This document shows, in pieces, positions 7,647-13,965 of a stretch of 15,737 nt of DNA. Every line of letters begins with the position of its first letter. Position 1 is the first letter of the stretch. Under the pieces are notes generated by a model, which saw nothing but the letters and a program-made list of their open reading frames with translations, searched no databases and was not told the origin of the DNA. This DNA comes from JAWLFY01 sp964462125 (GTDB lineage: Bacteria; Planctomycetota; Planctomycetia; Pirellulales; Pirellulaceae): assembly GCA_964462125.1 (NCBI GenBank), contig CAYWXT010000120.1:1-15737 (forward strand), read 5' to 3'. The translations under genes and the position numbers were made by a program.

Positions 7647-8185
7647 CTAGGGTTGCATGTTTTGGTTCAGCCGGCTCTGGATCTCCTGGGCGGCCGCGTA
7701 GATCGAGAGCTTGCGGTAGGCTGACCATAAGTCCAATGCGTTGCCGCTGCTGCCGCACCGAAAGCAACGGTAGATGCTCCGTCTCGCATTGACTGAGAAC
7801 GCGCGATTGGCGTCCGGGCTTTTCGTGTCGGCTGATTGGCGCAGCGCTTCGCGAGGCTGCGAGAGCACGAAGTGAGTCTGCTCTTGTGACGGCCGAGCAT
7901 CGCAGCCACTTCAATTTGTTGCAGGCCGTCTTCGCGAACCAGTGCGTAGATGGTCCATGATTCCTCCAGTTCAACGGGACCTCCGACGATTCGGTTTAGA
8001 TTGAACACAGACGCCTTGGCCGCCTGCTCATCGACTCCTAGCAGCCGTGCGCTCAGATGGGTGAACCCTTTGAGTGAGCGAGCGGCATGTAAACGCTTGA
8101 AGCCATCGACGAGTACCATTTGCCCTTCCAGCAGACAGCCGATGATCGGCGAGACCTGCCCGTCGTCTTGGAGGGACTGCGTCAT
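7647..8185 (-). pseudogene. ParB-like domain joined to CHC2 zinc-finger remnant
   Basis: Reading from 8185 downwards, about 102 residues (8185-7880) look like a ParB/Spo0J N-terminal domain. MTQSLQDDGQVSPIIG and MVLVDGFKRLHAARSLKG correspond to the region around ParB box II, and LQQIEVAAMLGRHKS resembles the start of its helix-turn-helix. The first ParB box is missing upstream, where a stop sits 16 codons before the ATG. After GRHKS the frame makes no sense. In another frame, 7868-7647 encodes NRAFSVNARRSIYRCFRCGS and GNALDLWSAYRKL, which resembles the second half of a CHC2-type zinc finger (Cys35 and Cys38 of that frame). The first Cys-His pair is lacking. Two genes, or a two-domain gene, have therefore been cut and fused with at least one frame change. 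Such pairs may belong to planctomycete mobile elements, but that link is a guess. Confidence 0.55.
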
Positions 8186-8222
8186 CTGCCGCTTTGCCGG
8201 ATCACCGTGGGTGGAACGCCCC

Positions 8223-8444
8223 TTGTGGCACTCCGATCAGCGATCAGATTATTCGATCGGTGGGGGCAAGGCGAGTGAGGGGCGTCTTGAGAGGCTGGCG
8301 GTCATCGTCGTCGGTCTCTGGCTGGTGGAGCGAGCGACAACAGGCTACGCGTGCCTGCTGATCGGGATTGCAGTGCTGGCACTGGCGATTCCTCGTTGCC
8401 CGAAAACGGAAAGTTACGGCGGATGGGATCGCTATGTTAGCTGA
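8223..8444 (+). other. Possible membrane-protein fragment
   Basis: An open frame ending at TGA 8442-8444 encodes two hydrophobic stretches, LAVIVVGLWLV and LLIGIAVLALAI, followed by a polar tail (PRCPKTESYGGWDRYVS). The only in-frame start nearby is TTG 8223, and no ribosome binding site is seen. The upstream part of the frame runs antisense through the ParB-like pseudogene and is not credible. It may be the 3' end of a broken membrane-protein gene or a chance ORF. The family is not recognised. Confidence 0.25.
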
Positions 8445-8471
8445 GCCAAGAGACGGTGCTTCTGTGCACCT

Positions 8472-8503
8472 TTGCGTGCTATCCTCAAGTGATCTGCTAG
8501 ACT
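8472..8503 (+). promoter_or_regulatory. Possible extended -10 promoter before the FAD oxidoreductase
   Basis: TGCTAGACT (8495-8503) fits an extended -10 element (TGnTAnnnT). TTGCGT at 8472-8477 is a poor -35 at a 20-nt spacing. The start codon is about 150 nt downstream. This is a consensus-only call. Confidence 0.22.
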
Positions 8504-8656
8504 GAAACTCTACCGGATCGGCTTTGTGATGGGCCGCTTCCGAAGTGTCACAACCTGTCGATCACGACGATTCGCTCGTTGGTCGTCGCGCAGGAGCCTA
8601 TGCCTGCCTAGTGAGTCTGCCCCGGTTGCCGCTTGGATAAATGAAAGGAACGGGCG

Positions 8657-10099
8657 ATGCGAACAGTTGCTGTCATTGGAGGCGGATTTAGTGGGACGAT
8701 GGTTGCTGTCAATCTCGCGAGATTTGCCGAGCATCCCTTGCGTGTGGTGATCATCAATCATCGCCGGCCGCTGGGACGCGGCACCGCATACGCGACGCGT
8801 CGGGGCGACCATCTGCTGAATGTGGCGGCACGAAACATGTCGGCGCTGCCCGACCAGCCCGATAACTTCGTCCACTGGCTGCGAGAGCGGAGCGAGTATA
8901 GTGAGACGCCGTTTGAGGAGTTGCGTGAGATTTTTGCCCCGCGACGCGTGTACGGCGACTATCTGTGCAGTCTGTTGTTTGGTTACCGACATCGCATCGA
9001 CGAGCGGAGCCGGGTCAGGATCGAGATCTGCGAAGGCGAAGCCATCGACCTGGACCCGCACGACGGAGGCGGCTTTATCGTCTCGCTTGCCGGCGGCGAA
9101 CTGATTGAAGCGGACAAGGTGGTGCTGGCCACGGGAAACCAGCCGCCAGCGCCGTTTCCAGGCATGCCGGCCGGATTCTCGCATCCGGCTTATGTTGCCG
9201 ACCCGTGGAGCGATTGGGAGTCGCGACTGCCTAGTCCGGCCGAGGACGTGGTGCTGCTGGGCGCCGGCCTGACGATGGTCGATGCATTCCTTACGCTGAT
9301 GGCTCGCGATTGGCAGGGCCGAATCATCGCTGTCTCCCGTAGCGGCATGACGCCCATGTCGCATTTTCGCGGGATCAATTATCCGGACTTCCCTCCGGAA
9401 TCTCCAGAGACGCTGGGGTTGGCCGCACTCCTGCAGCTTGTTGAACAGCACTGTAAACGACTTCGCGAAAGCGGCGCCAATCCGGCGATCGCAGTCGATC
9501 GTCTGCGGCCGCACACGCAGCGCATCTGGCGCAGCTTTTCGATCGAAGAAAAGGAGGAATTCCTTAGCTGCCACGCCGGCCGATGGAACGCCACTCGCCA
9601 CCGGATCGCACAGTCGATCCATCACCAGATGACGCAGGCGATGGAACATGGACGCTTACGGATCGTGCGGGGAACGGTGCGTTCCGTCAAGGGTTGCGAG
9701 TCGGGCGTTCGGGTTTGCCTCCAGTCGAACGACGGATCGCGTCAGTCACTCGACACCGCATTGGCGATTAACTGCACCGGACCGCAGCCTCGCTTTTCCG
9801 GTACCGATGCACCCCTTATTCAGAACTTGCTTCGCCGAGGCATCGTGCGTCCGGATCCGTTGGACATAGGCATCGACGTTGACGATGAATTCGCGGTGAC
9901 GACTCGTGAAGGCTTCGTCAGTGAACATCTTTACGCCATAGGGCCGTTGCTGAAGGGAAGGCTCTGGGAGACGACTGCTGTACCTGAGCTGCGGGGCCAA
10001 GCCCTTCAGATGGCCCGAGTTCTTTTGACCGTAGAAGCGGAGGCTGATCACAGCCTTTTCCACGTCGTCGAAGAAGATGTCATCGAATACTACATCTAA
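8657..10099 (+). CDS. FAD/NAD(P)-binding oxidoreductase (NAD_binding_9/YdhS-like)
   Basis: A 480-residue protein. ATG 8657 is supported by AAAGGAA (8644-8650) 6 nt upstream. The N-terminus VAVIGGGFSGT (residues 4-14) is a Rossmann GxGxxG dinucleotide-binding loop. GRGTAYATRRGDHLLNVAA follows, as in uncharacterised FAD-NAD(P)-binding proteins related to E. coli YdhS. VVLATGNQPP (from ~155) is the second flavoprotein ATG motif, and VVLLGAGLTMVDAFL (198-212) is a second nucleotide-binding fold. NCTGPQPRF and the C-terminal LYAIGPLLKG block complete the family pattern. It is presumably a soluble flavoprotein that moves electrons from NAD(P)H to an unknown substrate. It stands alone, with decayed DNA on both sides, and ends before the broken DUF2357 copy. 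It may be cargo of a rearranged segment or an old resident gene. It appears full length. Confidence 0.85.
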   Translation: MRTVAVIGGGFSGTMVAVNLARFAEHPLRVVIINHRRPLGRGTAYATRRGDHLLNVAARNMSALPDQPDNFVHWLRERSEYSETPFEELREIFAPRRVYGDYLCSLLFGYRHRIDERSRVRIEICEGEAIDLDPHDGGGFIVSLAGGELIEADKVVLATGNQPPAPFPGMPAGFSHPAYVADPWSDWESRLPSPAEDVVLLGAGLTMVDAFLTLMARDWQGRIIAVSRSGMTPMSHFRGINYPDFPPESPETLGLAALLQLVEQHCKRLRESGANPAIAVDRLRPHTQRIWRSFSIEEKEEFLSCHAGRWNATRHRIAQSIHHQMTQAMEHGRLRIVRGTVRSVKGCESGVRVCLQSNDGSRQSLDTALAINCTGPQPRFSGTDAPLIQNLLRRGIVRPDPLDIGIDVDDEFAVTTREGFVSEHLYAIGPLLKGRLWETTAVPELRGQALQMARVLLTVEAEADHSLFHVVEEDVIEYYI

Positions 10100-10183
10100 C
10101 TGATGCCCCGTTACTGCGTCGGGCAACCGACCGTTCGCTCTCCGCGGTAGTCGGCGACGGTCAGTCAGAGCGTATCTTCGGTT

Positions 10184-10359
10184 CGCGATTCTGGAACTGG
10201 ATCAGGCGGAATCCGAGTCGCCGCAGTTCAAACGTTCGGTCGTTCAGGCTGGGTGAGTTTATTGAGGTGCAGAGGGTGTGAGGCGACGGGTCTTCGTGGC
10301 GGCCCAAAAGGGAATGGCGGGACTTATCCAGCGCAGCCGGGGTCCCGTCGGCGAGCCGC
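10184..10359 (+). pseudogene. Collapsed second copy of the DUF2357 nuclease gene
   Basis: Positions 10184-10251 match 6372-6439 with 66 of 68 bases identical, and 10249-10359 match 7273-7384. The 833 bp that separate the two source segments are absent. The junction is a shared CTG (10249-10251), pointing to deletion at a 3-bp microhomology. Because 833 is not a multiple of three, the joined frame stops at once (GCT GGG TGA). The copied part includes about 80 bp beyond the original stop codon, so the duplicated unit once extended past the gene. Upstream of 10184 no further similarity to the gene is seen. It cannot encode a working protein. Confidence 0.88.
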
Positions 10360-10405
10360 GTTCACGTTCGGAGAAGAGATGTATTGGACTCCGGCCTGGA
10401 TGGGC

Positions 10406-10424
10406 TTTTTTTTGGGGGGGGGGG
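10406..10424. repeat. T8G11 homopolymer tract
   Basis: Eight T (10406-10413) are followed directly by eleven G (10414-10424). Such a tract is prone to slippage and to length errors in sequencing. No gene crosses it. Confidence 0.95.
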
Positions 10425-10514
10425 TCATCCGGGAATTGAGTGGTCCATCTGGCTCCTGACCCTTTTCGCACGCTGTGGCTACCCCAGGCCCGGCGAGAGA
10501 ATTCGCCCTCGCGG

Positions 10515-10859
10515 CTAGGGCTCTGTCTCAAAATGCGGTTCCGCCCCGCGGACGATCGGCGCGCCGTAGGGATCACCACGAAGGCCGCGAAGATCCACGA
10601 AGGGAAAGCCGTGAAGATCCACGAAGGGAAAGCCGTGAAGAGGAGTAGGCCGCTACAAGGAGCGTCAGCGACGCAGTGGCGGCAGGGTGGTTGGAGCCGT
10701 CGTCTTGCCGCGAACGAACCCGTTTACCGTGGTAGGGGAGCAATTGTGGGAGAGCACAAAGAGGCCACGACTGCGCCGCTTAGCCTCCTTGTCGCGAGCC
10801 TACATGCCAAGTCCGACCTAGCCTAATAGCTTCATCCATGTTCTGAGACGGAGCCTAGT
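10515..10859. mobile_element. MITE-like segment with terminal inverted repeats
   Basis: The left end CTAGGGCTCTGTCTCAAAATG (10515-10535) matches the reverse complement of the right end (10837-10859), which reads CTAGGCTCCGTCTCAGAACATG on the opposite strand, with two single-base gaps and two substitutions. The ~345-bp interior has no transposase. Outward-facing GGCTCTGTCTCA-type ends are common among IS elements, so this may be a non-autonomous derivative or an IS scar. No target-site duplication is evident. Confidence 0.45.
10589..10636. repeat. Perfect 24-bp tandem duplication
   Basis: The unit beginning GAAGATCCACGAAGGGAAAG and ending CCGT occurs twice in a row (10589-10612, 10613-10636), and a third copy begins (GAAGA). 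Shorter variants (CCACGAAGGCCGCGAAG) directly precede it, so the whole block is built from a CACGAAGG-type simple repeat. Confidence 0.9.
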
Positions 10860-10875
10860 CAAGCCGTCTTGACTA
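10856..10875. promoter_or_regulatory. Operator-like palindrome upstream of the Fic gene
   Basis: TAGTCAAG (10856-10863) and CTTGACTA (10868-10875) are perfect inverted repeats around CCGT. The right arm contains TTGACT, the best -35 candidate of the Fic gene, so a dimeric protein bound here would block transcription. The Fic protein has its own C-terminal winged-helix-like region and is an obvious candidate for self-regulation, by inference. Confidence 0.45.
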
Positions 10876-10900
10876 CAGCAGCCAGCTGGTAAACTATACT
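10869..10900 (+). promoter_or_regulatory. Likely promoter of the Fic gene
   Basis: TTGACT (10869-10874) is a five-of-six -35 match. TATACT (10895-10900) is a five-of-six -10 match with a long 20-nt spacer, and TAAACT (10890-10895) gives a short 15-nt spacer instead. The -10 lies about 40 nt before ATG 10940. Confidence 0.4.
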
Positions 10901-10939
10901 TTACTAACGACCGTGTCCCGGAAGAGATGATTGCTACCG

Positions 10940-12103
10940 ATGAAGCGAACGACGGGCCTGTACCGGACGACTGACTTTGGCGGGGAGGAGGTACGCGCGT
11001 TCGTGCCACATCCGTTGCCACCGAACCGTCCACCGCTGGTGATCGACGAATCGATGCGGACCCTGCTTGGGCGTGCGGAGAGTGCGATGGGCAGACTTGC
11101 CGTGGCTGGCAAAATGGTGCCCAGTGCGAGCTGGTTCTTGTACGGGTTCGTTCGCAAGGAAGCCGTGATTTCGTCCCAAATCGAAGGGACTCAGGCGACG
11201 CTGCAAGATGTCTTGCACTTTGAGGCGACCCGCCAAACGCAGCGGCCTGAGGACGTCGAAGACGTCTGCAACTATGTCGATGCCACCACCTACGCTCGTG
11301 GAGAAATCGCCCGGCCGGGCGGATTGCCGCTGAGCAATCGCTTGTTGTGCGGGGCGCACCAGCGGTTGATGCATGGTGCGCGAGGTGCTGAAAAACAGCC
11401 TGGGCACGTCCGTACGTCGCAGAACTGGATCGGTGGCACGCGCCCCGGAAATGCCGTGTTTGTGCCACCACCGGCGTACGAGGTGCCGGGAGCCCTGGCC
11501 GCTCTTGATCAATGGATTCACAACGAGGCGTCACTTGCGCCGCTGATTCGAATCGGTCTGGCTCATGTTCAATTTGAGACGATCCATCCGTTCTTGGACG
11601 GAAACGGCCGCATCGGTCGGTTGTTGGTTGCCTTACTCGTGGAGCACTGGGGACTACTCGATGCGCCGCTACTCTACATCAGCTTGCCGCTCAAACGACA
11701 CCGCGACGAATACTACCGGCTGTTGGCGAGCGTGCGCAGCGAGGGCGACTGGGAGGGGTGGCTGATGTTCTTTCTGGAGTGCGTTTGCGAAGCGGCTGAT
11801 GATGGAGTCCAGACGGCCGAGAAGATGTTCTCGCAGCTGAATGAGGATCGGCGGCGTTTGCTCGACCAGCGCGGCGCGACGGTCTATGCGCTTCGACTGT
11901 TTGAACGGCTGCCCGAGACGCCCATGGTGACGCTGGCATCTGCCATGGAACTGTTGGAAACCACGAAACCAACAGCGACGAAAGCCATCGAGACACTGGT
12001 GAAGACTGGAGTGCTGCGAGAGACCACGGGCAAGAAGCGAGACCGGGTTTACGCTTACCATCACTACCTGGCGATCCTGACCTCCGATACGGAGCCCCAG
12101 TGA
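10940..12103 (+). CDS. Fic-family AMPylase-like protein with C-terminal wHTH
   Basis: A 387-residue protein from ATG 10940. A TTG at 10931 is in frame and closer to GGAAGAG (10920-10926), but related proteins usually begin near MKRTTG. The Fic catalytic motif HPFLDGNGRIGR (216-227) is complete: His216 is the base, and the D-G-N-G-R loop binds the nucleotide phosphates. SSQIEG (78-83) is the autoinhibitory (S/T)xxxE(G/N) helix placed N-terminal to the Fic core, so this is a class II Fic protein held off until Glu82 moves. The conserved N-terminal AFVPHPLPPNRPP and the C-terminal helix-turn-helix-like region (~328-380, AMELLETTKPTATKAIETL and VYAYHHYLAIL) match the common Fic-wHTH architecture. 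It transfers AMP, or another nucleotide moiety, to hydroxyls of a target protein not visible here. No antitoxin gene adjoins it, as expected for class II. Confidence 0.92.
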   Translation: MKRTTGLYRTTDFGGEEVRAFVPHPLPPNRPPLVIDESMRTLLGRAESAMGRLAVAGKMVPSASWFLYGFVRKEAVISSQIEGTQATLQDVLHFEATRQTQRPEDVEDVCNYVDATTYARGEIARPGGLPLSNRLLCGAHQRLMHGARGAEKQPGHVRTSQNWIGGTRPGNAVFVPPPAYEVPGALAALDQWIHNEASLAPLIRIGLAHVQFETIHPFLDGNGRIGRLLVALLVEHWGLLDAPLLYISLPLKRHRDEYYRLLASVRSEGDWEGWLMFFLECVCEAADDGVQTAEKMFSQLNEDRRRLLDQRGATVYALRLFERLPETPMVTLASAMELLETTKPTATKAIETLVKTGVLRETTGKKRDRVYAYHHYLAILTSDTEPQ

Positions 12104-12134
12104 ACCAAGCGGTTCTTCCGCGTTGCATGCCGAA

Positions 12135-12204
12135 CCTGGAGGGAACTGTGGATCTGAGGGTAGCGCTGCGTTTACCCTCAGCTACTGTCTGTGATCCCTC
12201 CAGG
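12135..12204. repeat. Nested hairpin repeat, copy 1
   Basis: The outer arms CCTGGAGGGA (12135-12144) and TCCCTCCAGG (12195-12204) are perfect 10-bp complements. They enclose a perfect inner 9-bp stem, CTGAGGGTA (12154-12162) with TACCCTCAG (12173-12181). The 3' inner arm runs into GCTACTGTCTG (12181-12191), which also follows the hairpin at 15603-15628. Lying 31 bp after the Fic stop it may end transcription, but its build is that of a REP-like dispersed element. Confidence 0.75.
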
Positions 12205-12292
12205 ATCGTGGCCATGCGTTGGAGCAAAATGTGGTAACCGCAGACGAAATGAAGGCTTAAGCAAGAAAACACATCAGGACTCTTTTTTGCGG

Positions 12293-12424
12293 TCAAGTGT
12301 CTTTGCGTCGGCAGCACTGCTTGTATTTCTTTCCACTACCACAAGGACAAGGGGCATTGCGAGGCACTCGCTCCGCTCGCTGGATTGGCGTTGCGACTGC
12401 TGGCGGCTCGCGCTGAACTGACAT
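12293..12424 (-). pseudogene. SEC-C zinc-motif C-terminal remnant
   Basis: A minus-strand frame from ATG 12424 to TGA 12293 encodes 43 residues. The end, RNAPCPCGSGKKYKQCCRRK (residues 22-41), is a textbook SEC-C motif, with the ligands Cys26, Cys28, Cys37 and Cys38 in the CPCGSGKKYKxCC arrangement found at the C-termini of SecA, YecA-like and other proteins. The part before it (MSVQREPPAVATPIQRAERV) looks like a linker. No upstream domain is recognisable in this or neighbouring frames, so it is probably the surviving tail of a larger gene lost to frameshifts or deletion. It could also be a genuine tiny zinc protein, though no clear ribosome binding site is seen. Confidence 0.7.
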
Positions 12425-12640
12425 CCGTGAAACGGTGGGTTTGGGGCGCGTGTGGGTGACTGGGGTTGGCTGACCAACAGGGGCTGCGCCACCAGGGGCA
12501 CATGGACTTTGTCGACAACTACTTGTCCAACAGTCATGCGGTGGTGTCGCGATGAGCCGAGTGGCTTGCTGCGGTTACGAACGCGGAGTGCCAGCGATGC
12601 CGGGGCAAATTCCAATCAACCGGGTCACGGTGATGATGGT

Positions 12641-12672
12641 CCCCTCCTCGGGCTTCGAAACCCACGAAGGGG
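12641..12672 (-). terminator. Imperfect hairpin after the exported-protein operon
   Basis: Read on the minus strand, CCCCT...AGGGG arms enclose an almost perfect palindrome GGGTTTCGAAGCCC. The structure begins 31 nt after the stop codon at 12703. There is no T-run, so termination is uncertain. Confidence 0.3.
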
Positions 12673-12702
12673 CCGGTGTGTCAGATCAAGCTACGGCTTC
12701 GG

Positions 12703-13923
12703 CTACCTGAGTTGCATCGCCCCGTGCGCTTCCGTGGCGGCGATCAAGGCCAAGGCTGTGCAGAGGATCGGATCATCCTCTTTCATCAGCGGACTCTGCC
12801 GATTGACCACACTTCCATCGTCCGCGACATGCTGACGTAACCGCTCGATCAATCGTTGCGGCCAATCGCCGTCGATCCCGAGCGAGCGGTACGTTTCCGC
12901 ACGGACAGCTTGGTGATAGAAGTAAACCGCCTCGCCCCACGGTTCGGGAAACTCCCGCGGAATGCCGGCCGGATACTCCCAATCGGGGCGCGACTCGAGC
13001 CACTGCCTCGCAGCGGCGACGCGGGAATCGTTCGCTGGAACCCCTGCGGCGAGCAGTGCCAGTAACCCTTCGCAGGTTGCCGTCGCGTAGCTGCGAAAGT
13101 AGGCCCGCTGGCCGCTCATCTCGATCCGTCCCTTATTCGCGGCAGTCACGATGGGGGAAAAGTAAAAGCCGCCATCATGGGGTGGGTCCGAACTCACACG
13201 CCCGTCACCGAGCGGTTGGCTGCGATTCTCCTCGGGATGCTTTTGCAACAGTCGTAAAAAGATCGCTGCCTTCGATGCCTGCTTCTTTACTTCCGTGCCA
13301 CTCGCCGCTAACGCCTGAAGTGCCCAGCGGGTATGAGCCAGACCCATGTGTCCGGTTTGACCGGGAGCGTGTTGGCCACCAAAACCCCATCCGCCGTAGG
13401 GGAGATCATCAGGCGAGAAGCCGCGCTCCTCGTCGAACTGTTGGGACCCCAGAGAAGCACGCATCGCCCCAATGTCGCGCTGCAGGTGATCGTCTGGGAA
13501 TTCCTTCGGATGTTCGTGAAACCACGTCAGGCATCTCAACGCCAACGAGGTCGCATAAACGGGATACTCCAGCACGTCCGGGTCGGACACCCCGAGGCAG
13601 CCGTCACGGAGATGTTGGCGAATCCAACCGATTGCCGCTCGAGCGCGCTGACGATCCAAGTCGGAACGTGTGGAATCCAGCAGCGAGAACAGCACAAACG
13701 GCGTGAGTGCCTGGCCGCTTCGCAGCACGCCATAGTGGCGGCTCGACCAGCGACCGTCTGGATGCTGAGATTCCCACAAGAAGCGATTTAGACGTGAAAC
13801 CAGCCTTGGCGTGTCGTTGGCGACCGCGCCAACGGAGCGGGGAAAGGCTGCGACGATCCCACCGGTGAGAGCGGTTCGCGCAACGCGGCGCAGGCATTGT
13901 CGTCGATCAACGCGTCGAGACAT
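12703..13923 (-). CDS. Tat-like exported protein with squalene-oxidase-type repeats
   Basis: A 406-residue protein from ATG 13923, with GGGAG 6 nt upstream. The N-terminus has a twin-arginine-like signal: RRQCLRR (residues 7-13), a moderately hydrophobic ALTGGIVAAF, and SVGA as a possible cleavage site near residue 33. The RR is not in the ideal S/T-RR-x-F context. The mature part resembles the alpha/alpha-barrel prenyltransferase and squalene-oxidase repeat family, with a QW-like SQHPDGRW (52-59), LPYGGWGFGGQHAPGQTGHM and a C-terminal DGSVVNRQSPLMKEDDPILC. The DXDD motif of true squalene-hopene cyclases is not seen, so a hopanoid cyclase role is unlikely. It is probably a periplasmic structural or binding relative of unknown function. 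It follows the next gene by 42 bp in the same direction and is likely co-transcribed. Confidence 0.7.
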   Translation of the reverse strand: MSRRVDRRQCLRRVARTALTGGIVAAFPRSVGAVANDTPRLVSRLNRFLWESQHPDGRWSSRHYGVLRSGQALTPFVLFSLLDSTRSDLDRQRARAAIGWIRQHLRDGCLGVSDPDVLEYPVYATSLALRCLTWFHEHPKEFPDDHLQRDIGAMRASLGSQQFDEERGFSPDDLPYGGWGFGGQHAPGQTGHMGLAHTRWALQALAASGTEVKKQASKAAIFLRLLQKHPEENRSQPLGDGRVSSDPPHDGGFYFSPIVTAANKGRIEMSGQRAYFRSYATATCEGLLALLAAGVPANDSRVAAARQWLESRPDWEYPAGIPREFPEPWGEAVYFYHQAVRAETYRSLGIDGDWPQRLIERLRQHVADDGSVVNRQSPLMKEDDPILCTALALIAATEAHGAMQLR

Positions 13924-13965
13924 GGTGAGCTCCCGAGGTAAGTGTCCTTCGTTACGGAATCAGGC

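Larger units (their letters stand above)
10100..10939. other. Long gene-free stretch of remnants and repeats
   Basis: No intact gene is supported across these 840 bp. It contains the collapsed DUF2357 copy (10184-10359), a T8G11 tract (10406-10424), a MITE-like segment with terminal inverted repeats (10515-10859) enclosing a tandem 24-bp repeat, and the promoter and operator-like palindrome of the Fic gene. A small perfect stem GTCGG-gcaa-CCGAC (10118-10131) lies 19 nt after the oxidoreductase stop but has no T-run. Confidence 0.6.
12104..12702. other. Gene-poor stretch between Fic and the exported-protein operon
   Basis: The region contains the nested hairpin repeat (12135-12204), the SEC-C remnant on the minus strand (12293-12424) and an inverted repeat near the operon end (12641-12672). 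Upstream of the SEC-C remnant the same minus frame stays open to a stop near 12575 but shows no recognisable sequence. No other gene is supported. Confidence 0.5.

Noticed and set aside
8510..9649. Long minus-strand open frame of 379 codons.
   Set aside because: It is antisense to the oxidoreductase gene, is rich in Arg/His, and has no motif; it is a codon-bias shadow of the real gene.
10589..10636. Tandem 24-bp repeat considered as a CRISPR fragment.
   Set aside because: The units are directly adjacent with no spacers, and no cas genes are present.
12191..12421. Plus-strand 76-codon ORF starting MIPPGSWPC next to the hairpin repeat.
   Set aside because: It reads out of the repeat element and then antisense through the SEC-C motif, whose minus-strand frame is clearly the meaningful one.
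12703..13923. Assignment as squalene-hopene cyclase.
   Set aside because: The protein is too short for that enzyme (about 630-700 residues) and lacks a visible DXDD motif.
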